Shown here piece after piece: positions 31,831 through 40,942 of a stretch of DNA of 64,000 nucleotides (the stretch's first letter is position 1; every line of letters starts with the position of its first letter). Origin of the DNA: Candidatus Zipacnadia bacterium (lineage in GTDB: Bacteria; Armatimonadota; Zipacnadia; Zipacnadales; UBA5352); contig JALGUJ010000003.1 in NCBI GenBank assembly GCA_029820945.1, positions 37,823 to 101,822 of the forward strand. The letters are read 5' to 3'. The position numbers were made by a program, and so were the translations under genes. The notes below the pieces were generated by a model, which saw only the letters and a list, made by a program, of their open reading frames with translations, was not told the DNA's origin and did not search any database.

Positions 31831-34695
31831 CTACCTTCTGTGCGCCAGCCAGCGAACCGCGTTCAGGAAGACCGCCCGCTCGTCGCCCTCGGCCGCAACG
31901 CTCCCGGCGGAATCGCTGAGGATGATCTGGCCGTCGTAGATGACCCGGCCCTTCCCCTGACTGCCCGCCACCATCACCGGATCGCCGCCGGGGTCCTTCA
32001 GGACGACGGTGCCCTTGGCGCCCGGCCGGACGGTGAAGTGGTCGTAGTAGACATGCTCGTAGCTCGCGCCCGGCTCGAGGCCCTCGGTGATGGGATGCTC
32101 GCCGGCGACGATCACCTCGTAGCTGTCCACGCGGTCGATGGACCCGCGGGCGATGAGCGGGAAGGTGGTGTCCATGCCGAACTCCGCGCGCGCGTGACCC
32201 ACCTGGTGGTGGCCGAACATTACCCCGCCCCCGGCCTCCTCGACGAAGCGCTTGAGCACCTCGAAGTACTCGTAGCGGCTCACGCTGCGGCCGGAGGTGG
32301 ACTGCGGGTAGAGCAGGACCTCGTAGTTGACCAGATTCGACAGGCTCAGGTCGTCGATGAACTCGGCCTCGATGTCGTCGGCGGTCTCCAGTGTGAGCAT
32401 CCAGCCCTGGTGGCCGATGGCGGTGCCGCCGTCCTCGCCCGGGTTGTAGACCGCAACCCGAACGGGGCCCTCGTGGGAGACCGGCTCGAACTCAAGCTGG
32501 GCGTCGGCCCATCGCCGCGTGCAGGCCTCAAGCGACTCGAGCATGCGCGGGAAGTCGGCATCACCGCCCGGGATCGCGGGGAAGACGCCCTCGGCGGCGC
32601 GGCGCGTGTACTTGGGGTCGTAGCTGCGCATCCGGGCGGTGATCTCCAGCACCCGCTCCATGTCTGCAAGGCCGTTCTCCACCGCCTGCTTCCCCGCCGC
32701 GACGTTCGCCGCGACCCGCTCGCCGTCCCCATCCGCGATGGCCTGCTGCGCCAGCAGCAGGTGGTAGTGGGCGCGGGCGTAGGCGCCGAGACAGTGCGTG
32801 CGGCGCAGGTAGTAGACGAACAGCCGCTCCTGAATGTCATCCATCTCGACATCGAGATCGAGGACCGTGTCCAGCGCCTCGGCCGCGGCCTCGCACCCCG
32901 TCGCCTGCTCCAGCATCATCTCGGGCGTCGGCTCTAACGGCTCCAGGCCCCGCCTGCGCCGGCCGCGGTTCATGTCGTTGAACATGCGAGAGGGCTGCAC
33001 GACCATGGCCGGGATGATGCCCTTGTTGAAGGCCTCGTGCATGATGGGGCCGACCTGCGGTCCCCACATGTGCCGGCAGGCACGTTCACCCCACCGCTCG
33101 ATGATGACCTCCGGCTGCTCGTTGTCGGTGCGGAAGTCGTAGTAGCTCCCGGAGAAGTCTTGCGCGCCCTCGCTCTCGGTGTTCCAGGCAAACTGGGAGG
33201 CCACCAGGCGGTTGATGTAGTTCGGGAAGTTGCGGTCGATGCGCACGGCCATGATGTCGCCGGGGTGCCCGTAGTAGTTCGTGCCGATGTGCCGGTGCGT
33301 GGTGACGAGCCAGCCGGCGTCAACCCAGCCCTTCGAGATCTTGAACCAGTAGTACATGGGCATGTCGCCGAAGTACGATCGGAACTCGTCCATGTACTCG
33401 GGCTCGCCGAGCCAGACGCAGATGCCGGCGTCCTGGGCCAGCTTCGGGCCCACCTCCCGCCAGTACTGCCGGCCCGCCCACTCGAACTGCTCGCGGGTCA
33501 GATCGGGATAGGCGGTCTTGAGCATCTCCCAGTCGAGGTACCGGGCATTGTAGGGGTAGATGACGAAGACGACCCGGACACCCGGGTTGACGCGCGTGAT
33601 CTCCTCGTGGAGGATGTTGAAGACGTGCGCGTCGGCCGAGGCGCGGTCATCTCCCCAGCGGTCGCGGTCGGCCTGCGAGCGGCCCTCCCACATCTCCGGG
33701 TTCACCGGCCCGCCCCCGTCCGGGCAGTGCAGCACGGCCACCCCCAGGTTGAGCCTGTCCCAGACGCGCGCGATCTCCTGGCCCCTCTTGCGGATCAGAT
33801 CGTCGTCGCTCCACGAGAAGTACAGATCGCGCGTGTGCAGCATGTCCTCGAAGCGCGGGTCGCCGGCGTCGCGCTCGTCGTAGCCCACGTTCGTGCTCTG
33901 GTACTCCTCGCCAATGATGCCCCGGGCGCGGGCGTAGGCGTTGATCTCGGCCACCCAGTCGGCATCGATCCAGTCCATCGCGTCCTCGCCGCCATAGAGG
34001 TAGTCGCCCAGCAGGTTCAGCTTCGCGCGGAGCATCCAGTCGATGTCGTCTTTGAGGCTGGCGAAGCGTACCTCGCCGCCCTGGCCGTAGGCGGGCAGAC
34101 GACCGGTCATCTGGTGGACCGAGCCCGTGCCCCGCCACTTGAAGTCGGGCCAGTCGCGCACGCGTGCTCTGACCGCACCGATGGCCTCCGGGCCGCCCTC
34201 GAGCAGATGCCGGAAGGTGACCGCGGCATAGAGCGCGCCCTGCGGATCGCTGCCGCACAGGAGAATGAGCCGCCGCCCGCGGAACTCGACGAACTCGATC
34301 ACGTAGCCCTGCTCGCCCGGATCGTCGCGGCTGATGTCCACGCCGCACTCATCGATGATCGCCTCGGCGACCGCGCTGCCGTAGCACTTCGAGATGACGA
34401 TGGGCAGGTCCATCGCCGCTACCACGTCCGGGTCATCGCACTCCTCGATGGGGAGCGCGATCCCGCCCAGCCCCGCGATGCGAGCGTTGATCTCCTCCGC
34501 GCCGATGGCGGCCTTCGGCTGCCGTGGCGGGACCACGATGCGGGCGATCACCACGTCGCCCTGCTCAAGCCGCCACTGCTCGCCGGAGACCTCGATCTGC
34601 TTCGGGGTCGGGATCATGTCCTGCCAGGTCGCCGGCGCGGCCGCCGCCATGCTCGACAGGATGCTGAATGCCAACAGCATGTGGATGATGCGCAT
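31831..34695 (-). CDS. secreted GH20-type N-domain glycosidase-like protein with GATase-like C-terminal module
   Basis: The 954-residue protein has a short signal peptide (MLLAFSILSSMAAAA). Residues about 25-175 match the GH20b/hexosaminidase N-terminal domain (QGYVIEFVEFRG, DPQGALYAAVTFRHLL). A TIM-barrel-like region follows (about 180-500; WYRREVGPKLAQDAGICVW-type segments), then a helical bundle (530-700). The last 210 residues look like a class I glutamine-amidotransferase/ThuA-like fold (VAYNPGEDGG, HPITEGLEPG, NAVRWLAHR) shared with the next gene. Action on N-acetylhexosamine-containing glycans outside the cell is likely from the N-domain but catalytic residues are not assigned. It is 18 bases from its neighbour, same operon. 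Confidence 0.75.
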   Translation of the reverse strand: MRIIHMLLAFSILSSMAAAAPATWQDMIPTPKQIEVSGEQWRLEQGDVVIARIVVPPRQPKAAIGAEEINARIAGLGGIALPIEECDDPDVVAAMDLPIVISKCYGSAVAEAIIDECGVDISRDDPGEQGYVIEFVEFRGRRLILLCGSDPQGALYAAVTFRHLLEGGPEAIGAVRARVRDWPDFKWRGTGSVHQMTGRLPAYGQGGEVRFASLKDDIDWMLRAKLNLLGDYLYGGEDAMDWIDADWVAEINAYARARGIIGEEYQSTNVGYDERDAGDPRFEDMLHTRDLYFSWSDDDLIRKRGQEIARVWDRLNLGVAVLHCPDGGGPVNPEMWEGRSQADRDRWGDDRASADAHVFNILHEEITRVNPGVRVVFVIYPYNARYLDWEMLKTAYPDLTREQFEWAGRQYWREVGPKLAQDAGICVWLGEPEYMDEFRSYFGDMPMYYWFKISKGWVDAGWLVTTHRHIGTNYYGHPGDIMAVRIDRNFPNYINRLVASQFAWNTESEGAQDFSGSYYDFRTDNEQPEVIIERWGERACRHMWGPQVGPIMHEAFNKGIIPAMVVQPSRMFNDMNRGRRRRGLEPLEPTPEMMLEQATGCEAAAEALDTVLDLDVEMDDIQERLFVYYLRRTHCLGAYARAHYHLLLAQQAIADGDGERVAANVAAGKQAVENGLADMERVLEITARMRSYDPKYTRRAAEGVFPAIPGGDADFPRMLESLEACTRRWADAQLEFEPVSHEGPVRVAVYNPGEDGGTAIGHQGWMLTLETADDIEAEFIDDLSLSNLVNYEVLLYPQSTSGRSVSRYEYFEVLKRFVEEAGGGVMFGHHQVGHARAEFGMDTTFPLIARGSIDRVDSYEVIVAGEHPITEGLEPGASYEHVYYDHFTVRPGAKGTVVLKDPGGDPVMVAGSQGKGRVIYDGQIILSDSAGSVAAEGDERAVFLNAVRWLAHRR

Positions 34696-34713
34696 GAGAA
34701 TCCCTCCTGCAAT

Positions 34714-37671
34714 CTACTGGGCGAGCCAGCGCAGCGTGTTGATGAGAAGCTGCAGCTCCCCGCCGCTGGGCTTGACCTCGGCGTCCCGGGGGCTCAGGCC
34801 GGTGGCCATGCCCCACGCCACGTAGCGGCCGTCCCCCGCCTCGCCCGCCACGACAACAGCCCGGCCGCCTGAATCAGAGGCGACGACCGTTCCGGCGACG
34901 CCAACCAGGAGCGGGATGTGATCGTAGTAGCTGTGCGCGAAGGTCACCCATTCCCCCATGCCCTCCGCGATGGGGTGATCGAGCGCGACGGTGACCTCGG
35001 TCTCCCGCACTCGCTCGTCGCCCGCCGCGACCTCCGGGAAGAGCGGCTCGTAGCCTCGCACCCCGACCGCGTCGTGGGTGGCGAGCACGCCGCCACCCGT
35101 GCGCACGAACTCCCGCATGACCTCGATCTGCTCGCCGGTCAGCGCTCCGGGGCCCGCCCGGAGCTGGGCGAAGACCACCACGTCGCAGGGCGCGAGGAAC
35201 TCCCGGCCAAGCCGGTGGACGGCCCTGGCCTCGATTCCAGCCACGTCCGCGAGCGCCCCGAGGATACCCTCGCTCCCGTAGCCGCCGGTCACCACCCCGA
35301 CGTGCAGATCGTCGGTCTCGAACTGCGGCGGCACCAGCAGTGCCATCAGGTCCCGCTGCTGCTCGGGCGTGAGGATGGTGATCGGCCGGCTGCGCAGGTA
35401 GAACGGCTCCTCGTGGCCGTCGCCAAAGACGACCTCCCCGCGCAGGACAAGTGTGTAGATGCCCGGCCCGGCCGGGATCGTGGCGCCCAGCTCGCAGGTG
35501 TTGGCCTGCGCGGACGTGTAGGGCGCGAGCGCCGTCGGCTCCCCTCCGCGCGCGGGCATGAGCAGCGGCTGGGCGGTGACCTGCGCAACCTCGCCGGCCG
35601 TCGCCTTCACCGTGACGGTGATCGCCGGCTCGGCCTCCGGCGCGTAGGTTCGCTCGGGCGCTCCCTCGGTGCCCGGGGGATACGAGAATGCTGCGGTTGC
35701 CGACTGGATATGGTGTGGCAGCCGGTCCACGGTCTCGGAGGTCGCGCCCTTCGCGATCGCGGGGAGCAGCGAGCGCGAGAAGCCGCTCAGCGAGAAGATG
35801 AGGAACCCGTCGGCGCCCAGCTCACGCGCGAGCATGATCTGCTCCGACAGGTTCGCCGCAGAGCTTGAGCGGGTCGGCGACACGCCGATGCCGGCGTAGA
35901 TGGGCACCACGCCGTCGATGACCTCGACCTGCGGCTCGAGCTTGCGGCGGAAGACCTCGACGTCGCCCGTGTAATCCATCGGGCAGAGGAAGTCGAGGTA
36001 GCCTTCGCGCGCCCAGGTGATCCAGTCCTGCGCGTCGTTCTCGGGCGCGCCGGTCACGCTCGCGCGCGCGGCCAGGGAGATCTGCACGTCCGGCGCGACC
36101 TCCGCCAGGCGCTTCCGCACCTCGGCGACAAGCGAGGTCTGCAGGTGGCGGCGCCAGTCGCGGTACTTCGCGAGGTGCCTCCCGCCCTCCCAGCAGTCGG
36201 CGGGCCAGTCCTCGACCGTGACGCCCGCCCACTCCTCGAACTGCCGGCGGCAGCGGTCGCAGTAGCAGTAGCGGCTGGACGGGTAGCGCATGAAGTCGTA
36301 GTGGATGCCGTCGGGGTGGTACTTCTCGGCCAGCTCGGTCATGACGTCGATCTCGAGCTGCCGGTTGCGCTCGTCGGAGGGATCGAGCCAGCGGCGGCTC
36401 CACACGTACCTCTGGTCCCGCTCCTCCTCCCCCATCGCCTGCTCGACGCTGAGCACGAAGCGCCCGTCCTCGTAGAACTCATCCACCAGCCCCTCCGGCG
36501 CGCGGTAGACCTGCCAGTTGGCGCGCCAGACGTGGACCTCGATGCCGTGCCTGCGCGCCGCCTCCAGGCAGGCGGTCATCTGATCGGTCCCGGTGATCTG
36601 CGGCAGATAGTCGCTGGGGTAGACGGCTGCACCCGGCCCGCACATGTTGGGGAATACCGCAGTGAAGTTGGCGGCCTCCAGCTCGGACATGATGGCCTCC
36701 CAGTCGGTCTCGTCATTCGGGAAGCCCATCCAGGCGCCGCGCATCTCGTAGGGACGCGAGGGGTAGGTGGCGGCCGCCGCTGACTGGATCGAGCGGCCGA
36801 ACGCCTGGGCCGCGGTCAGCGCGTCGGTGTAGCGCTCCTCAGCCACCGCCGCGCGCGCCTGCTCGGCCAGCGCCCGCGCCCTCTCGCCGGCCTCGCGCGC
36901 GGCCGGCACCGCGGATGTCGCCGCTATCAGCGCGTCCAGGCTCTCGTACCCGGTCGTGGTGACCGCACCATCGAGGGAGTTCGCGATGACCCGCTCCCAC
37001 GCGCCCGGAACGAAGTGGCCGATGACCGCCAGCAGCAGGTGGTGCTGTGCCGGGACGTCGGCGTTGGGCCAGAGCACGTGCGCGACGTAGACGGAGCGGT
37101 CGGTCATCACGACCGCGGGCGTGTCGCTGCTGTTGCCCTCGCTGTCCAGCCAGTCGGCGAGCACCCTCGCGTCCTCCGTGATGCCGGTCACGTGCTGGCA
37201 GCTCATCGACTCCTGGCGCACGGCCTGGGGGAAGCCGGGCGGGGCATCGGCGGCAAAGTGCATGGTGTGGAGCTGGCCCGGGTACTCGTTGCGGCGGTAC
37301 GTGATCGACGCGATCCCGAGCGGCTCGCGCAGAGCCGCAGGCACGCTGAAGAACCACAGCACCTTCCCGCCGCCGTCCATGAACTCGAGGATCGCCGCGG
37401 TGTGCTCGTCGGTGGTGTCGATAGTGAAGGGGAAGATCGCCAGCTTGTAGTCCGCGAGCTCCCCTGCGACGATCTGCTCATCGGTAACGATGTCGTACTC
37501 GACCGCGTTCTGGTCGAGTGCGCGCTTGACCGCCGCGTAGTAGGTGTCGATGCCGGAGCCGGGGTGATCGCGCAGCGACAAGGTCGCGTGCACGAGCGCG
37601 ACATCGGCCTGCTGCGCACAGGCGCTACCGGCGACAGCGACGATGCCCACGATCAAGACCAGGCAACGCAT
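34714..37671 (-). CDS. secreted GHL10-like (DUF187) glycosidase-like protein with GATase-like C-terminal module
   Basis: ATG 37671 with GGGGAG at 9 bases gives 985 residues with a signal peptide (VAVAGSACAQ). An N-terminal beta-alpha region (VALVHATLSLRD to VLWFF) is GATase-like. The centre (about 310-640) is the GHL10/DUF187 TIM barrel: RGAWMGFPNDETDW, ACLEAARRHGIEVHVW, RWLDPSDERNR, PDGIHYDFMRYP with a Cys pair CYCDRC. The C-terminal 220 residues repeat the GATase/ThuA-like module of the next gene (HPIAEGMGEW, SYYDHI, NTLRWLA). GHL10 proteins are predicted exported glycosidases. It begins 2 bases after the alanine racemase stop. Confidence 0.8.
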   Translation of the reverse strand: MRCLVLIVGIVAVAGSACAQQADVALVHATLSLRDHPGSGIDTYYAAVKRALDQNAVEYDIVTDEQIVAGELADYKLAIFPFTIDTTDEHTAAILEFMDGGGKVLWFFSVPAALREPLGIASITYRRNEYPGQLHTMHFAADAPPGFPQAVRQESMSCQHVTGITEDARVLADWLDSEGNSSDTPAVVMTDRSVYVAHVLWPNADVPAQHHLLLAVIGHFVPGAWERVIANSLDGAVTTTGYESLDALIAATSAVPAAREAGERARALAEQARAAVAEERYTDALTAAQAFGRSIQSAAAATYPSRPYEMRGAWMGFPNDETDWEAIMSELEAANFTAVFPNMCGPGAAVYPSDYLPQITGTDQMTACLEAARRHGIEVHVWRANWQVYRAPEGLVDEFYEDGRFVLSVEQAMGEEERDQRYVWSRRWLDPSDERNRQLEIDVMTELAEKYHPDGIHYDFMRYPSSRYCYCDRCRRQFEEWAGVTVEDWPADCWEGGRHLAKYRDWRRHLQTSLVAEVRKRLAEVAPDVQISLAARASVTGAPENDAQDWITWAREGYLDFLCPMDYTGDVEVFRRKLEPQVEVIDGVVPIYAGIGVSPTRSSSAANLSEQIMLARELGADGFLIFSLSGFSRSLLPAIAKGATSETVDRLPHHIQSATAAFSYPPGTEGAPERTYAPEAEPAITVTVKATAGEVAQVTAQPLLMPARGGEPTALAPYTSAQANTCELGATIPAGPGIYTLVLRGEVVFGDGHEEPFYLRSRPITILTPEQQRDLMALLVPPQFETDDLHVGVVTGGYGSEGILGALADVAGIEARAVHRLGREFLAPCDVVVFAQLRAGPGALTGEQIEVMREFVRTGGGVLATHDAVGVRGYEPLFPEVAAGDERVRETEVTVALDHPIAEGMGEWVTFAHSYYDHIPLLVGVAGTVVASDSGGRAVVVAGEAGDGRYVAWGMATGLSPRDAEVKPSGGELQLLINTLRWLAQ

Positions 37672-37673
37672 CG

Positions 37674-38840
37674 TCAGCACTCCCCGAACGGCCGGTAGAC
37701 GCGCGGGATGTCGGGGCTGACGGCGGTGCGGCGCACCGGCAGCGCGACGACATCGCCCAGCTCGACCTGCGGCAGATCGGTTACATCGACGGTGAAGTGG
37801 TCCATGGCGATACGGCCGATGATGGGCGCCTCCAGACCGCGAATGCGGACGCTGGGGAGCCGCCCGGTCCTGCCCCAGGAGGCGGCGATGCGCGTGATGG
37901 TGGCCTTCACGCAGCTCCTCGCACGCAACGCAATGCTCTCCGGCAGCATGCAGAGCCCGTGCGCGTAGCCGACCGGGACGGTCGCCAGCTTCGTCTCGCG
38001 GCGCGTGCGGAAGTCGCCGCCGTAGCCGATCCTGGCCCCGACGCCCACGGTGCCGATGTTCACGATGCGGCTGCGCAGCTCGAAGGTCTCGCGCAGCTCG
38101 AGGTCACGCTGCTTGACCTGTGCGGGGTACTGCCCGTAGAGGAGCGTTCCGACGCGCACCATGTCCAGGTGCGTCTCGGGCTCCTCAAGCAGCAGCGCGC
38201 TGGCCGCGCAGTGGATGATCAGGTCGCGGCGGCCGGCGGACGCGCGCAGGTCCTCGGCAAGCGCCCCGAACATGCGCGCGGAGACGCCGGACTTGAACAG
38301 GTCCAGGCCCTCCGCCATCGCCCCAGAGCCGGGCGGGCCGTAGTGCGTGTAGAGCCCGCTGACGTGCACGCCCAGCCCGCTTGCGGCGTCGATCACGTCG
38401 ATCGCCGCCTCGTCGGCGGGCAGCCGCGACAGGCCGGTATCCACGAAGACGTGGGCCTTCGCGGTCTTGCCCACGCGCTCCGCGGCCTCGTGCAGCCACG
38501 AGACGTGCTCGGTGCGCGCGACCGTCGCCGTCAGGTTGTGCGCCACCAGCGCGTCACACTCGCCCGGGGCAGCGGGCATGAAAACCAGCACGGGCGCGTC
38601 GATCCCGGCGCCGCGCAGCGCCGCGCCCTCGCCGACGGAGCTGACACCCAGCCACTCTGCGCCGGCGTCGAGGAACACGTGGGCGGCCTGGACCAGCCCG
38701 TGCCCGTAGGCGTTGGCCTTCACCACGGCCATCAGCCGGGCCCCGCCCTGCAGTCGAGCACGCACCTGCTCGGTGTTGTGCGCCAGCGCCTCGGGGTCAA
38801 CGGCGACCCAGGTTGTTGGATGGCTCGTCGTCTCGCTCAT
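37674..38840 (-). CDS. alr: alanine racemase
   Basis: ATG 38840 with GGAGG at 4 bases gives 388 residues, normal for Alr. The PLP lysine is Lys41 in AVVKANAYGHG. The second catalytic base is the Tyr of ARIGYGGDF. The C-terminal substrate loop shows IGRIAMDHFTVDVTDL. It interconverts L- and D-alanine for peptidoglycan. The gene starts inside the end of the BatA-like gene (44-base overlap) and is followed after 2 bases by a secreted glycosidase-like gene, so a wall-precursor gene is embedded in a polysaccharide operon. No second copy is visible here. Confidence 0.95.
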   Translation of the reverse strand: MSETTSHPTTWVAVDPEALAHNTEQVRARLQGGARLMAVVKANAYGHGLVQAAHVFLDAGAEWLGVSSVGEGAALRGAGIDAPVLVFMPAAPGECDALVAHNLTATVARTEHVSWLHEAAERVGKTAKAHVFVDTGLSRLPADEAAIDVIDAASGLGVHVSGLYTHYGPPGSGAMAEGLDLFKSGVSARMFGALAEDLRASAGRRDLIIHCAASALLLEEPETHLDMVRVGTLLYGQYPAQVKQRDLELRETFELRSRIVNIGTVGVGARIGYGGDFRTRRETKLATVPVGYAHGLCMLPESIALRARSCVKATITRIAASWGRTGRLPSVRIRGLEAPIIGRIAMDHFTVDVTDLPQVELGDVVALPVRRTAVSPDIPRVYRPFGEC

Positions 38841-40875
38841 GATCCTCCGCTGCGGCAGGGCCACCCTCCAGAGACGCGACCGCCTCGGCACCCAGGATCA
38901 GCAGCGCGAGCAGCGCGATCGCGGATGACAGATCGACCGCCGCGCCCGCGCCGGCCCTCAGGTGCTCGTCGAGCCCGGCCGCCGACACGACCTCCACGTC
39001 CAGGGGGCGAAGTCGGCTGCGCACCTGCTCCTCGGAGAGACGGCGCGGGTCGGACTCGGACGGATCCAGGTTGACTGCGAAGGCCGCGATGTCCTCCTCA
39101 CCGTCACTGAGCACGTAGGCGCCAAGCTCCTCCGCGGTGAACCGCCACCGCCCGGCGTCCACCTTCAGGGGCACCGCTGTGCCGCCGGGCGTATGCACGG
39201 TCAATGCGTCCGGCCGCGCTCCGATCGAGCCCACGACGGTCTCCCCCGGGGCCGCGTCCAGGATCGCCGGCGAGCGCCCGGAGGACAGATGCGCCACGAG
39301 CCGGTGCATGAGCGGCACGTACTCGGGCCTGCGAACCAGGTCGGACCACGCGGCAGCCGGGGCGGTGGGCAGCAGGAGCGTCCGGCCGCGACCGACGGCC
39401 GACTCGATCAGCGCCGGTGTGCCGTCGTCGAAGCGCGCCAGCACCATCGCGTCGGGTCCCGCGCTGACCTCGCGGATGGTCGTGAACCTCGCCGCCGAGA
39501 GGTCGCCCGCCCCGGGATGCGCGAACCCGGCCAGCGGCGGCCGGTCCGTCATCACCTCGGCCAGCGCCCGTGCATCCTCCTGCACGCGCGGCTCGCCGGG
39601 CGCGACGCCCTCGAACCCCAGCGCAGGCAGCAGCTCGGCCTCGAGAGCCTGCGCGTCCGCCTCCTCACCGGCGAAGACCAGCACGCCGAGCCCTTCACGT
39701 GCCTCATCGCGCAGCGCGGCCAGGCCATCGTCAGCCAGGACCGCCGGCTGTGCCACGATAGCCGCATCCAGGCCGCCGAGCAGCTCGGCGTTCAGGCTCT
39801 CCCCGGTGAGCACGCTGACCTCGACCGTGCGGCGGTCGTCACCCGGGGGGTAAGGATCGAGGGCGGCGCGGATGAAGCGCGTGGCCGCTGCGTCGCCGAT
39901 CAGGCCGACGCGAAGGCGGTCACGCACCAGAAACGCCACCGTCCGGCGGTCATCGATGGGGAAGGCGTCTGCCGCCGCCAGCCCGACCTCGCCCTGCCAG
40001 GGTCCGGCGCTGTCGGGCGTCAGGTCAAGCTGCGCGACGGCGGGCGCGTCCGGGGTGAGCGGCACGCGCGTGCTCACCTCCGGGACGCCGTCGCCCAGCA
40101 GCGACAGCAGCCCGCCCTCGCCGGCCACGTCGCCCCACGCACGCGTCGTCGCCTCGACCGAGACCCGCCTCCCGCCAGGCACTGGGGCCGTCGGCGCCTC
40201 AACTGAGATCACGGCCGCATTCCCGGCGGACCGCTGCCCGACGTCCACGACCACCACGCGCGCGGTCGCCGATGCGAGGGGTGGCAGGTGCCCCAGCGAG
40301 GTCGCCTGCAGGTCCGTCAATAGGTATATCGTGCCGATCCGCGGGGCGTCCCGAAGCGCCAGCAGCTCCCCCAGGCACTCCGCCAGCCGGCCACGCTCCC
40401 GGGTGGCCGTGAGGCTCCCGAGCGCATCGAGGCCCTCCAGTGGACGCAGATGCGAGGCCGCGAGTGCGGGGACGAGCACATTCGCGGGGCCGCAGCGGTG
40501 GATGATCGCCTGAGCGGCTCGCGCGGCGGCAGCCAGGGCCGAGCCACCACCCTCGCCGTGAGCGAGCATGCTGGCGGAGACGTCGGCGACGACGGCCGTT
40601 GCTCCATGCGGGGAGCCGAAGGCGGCCAGCCGGCGCGAGCGCGCGAGCGGCAGCGCGAGCATGAGCGCGAGCAGCAGCACCGCCAGGCAGCGGACGATGA
40701 GCCAGAGCAGACGGCGGAGGCGGGTGCGTGTGTGCCGCCGCCGGTGCGCGGCGCGCAGGAACATGAGCGAGGAGAAGCGCGCCAGCCGCGGGCGAGGCCG
40801 GCCGAACAGGTGGATGAGGACCGGCACAATCACCCCGGCCGCGGCGGCAAGCTGCAGCGGCTCGATCAGCGTCAT
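38797..40875 (-). CDS. BatA-like membrane protein with degenerate vWA domain
   Basis: The 692-residue protein opens with the BatA/aerotolerance N-terminal domain: TM1 at residues 9-24 (AAAAGVIVPVLIHLFG), a basic stretch, TM2 at 56-78. A von Willebrand A-like domain follows with MIDAS start D98-x-S-x-S (VVADVSASM). A GATase-like module (VGLIGDAAATRFIRAAL onward, about 320-430) and a last TM near 645-665 complete it. BatA-type proteins are linked to MoxR/DUF58 chaperone systems, but no moxR or DUF58 gene is seen beside it. It overlaps alr. Confidence 0.8.
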   Translation of the reverse strand: MTLIEPLQLAAAAGVIVPVLIHLFGRPRPRLARFSSLMFLRAAHRRRHTRTRLRRLLWLIVRCLAVLLLALMLALPLARSRRLAAFGSPHGATAVVADVSASMLAHGEGGGSALAAAARAAQAIIHRCGPANVLVPALAASHLRPLEGLDALGSLTATRERGRLAECLGELLALRDAPRIGTIYLLTDLQATSLGHLPPLASATARVVVVDVGQRSAGNAAVISVEAPTAPVPGGRRVSVEATTRAWGDVAGEGGLLSLLGDGVPEVSTRVPLTPDAPAVAQLDLTPDSAGPWQGEVGLAAADAFPIDDRRTVAFLVRDRLRVGLIGDAAATRFIRAALDPYPPGDDRRTVEVSVLTGESLNAELLGGLDAAIVAQPAVLADDGLAALRDEAREGLGVLVFAGEEADAQALEAELLPALGFEGVAPGEPRVQEDARALAEVMTDRPPLAGFAHPGAGDLSAARFTTIREVSAGPDAMVLARFDDGTPALIESAVGRGRTLLLPTAPAAAWSDLVRRPEYVPLMHRLVAHLSSGRSPAILDAAPGETVVGSIGARPDALTVHTPGGTAVPLKVDAGRWRFTAEELGAYVLSDGEEDIAAFAVNLDPSESDPRRLSEEQVRSRLRPLDVEVVSAAGLDEHLRAGAGAAVDLSSAIALLALLILGAEAVASLEGGPAAAEDHERDDEPSNNLGRR

Positions 40876-40942
40876 CGCTGCGCGCCACCCATCCCGCGGT
40901 CCAGACGCGGGATGCCGAGCGCCGGCGGATGCGGCCCCATCA

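Noticed and set aside
30163..32937. 924-codon plus-strand open frame
   Set aside because: Antisense to the DUF2330, C39-like and GH20-type genes, which all have signal peptides, motifs and ribosome sites; no motif in this frame.
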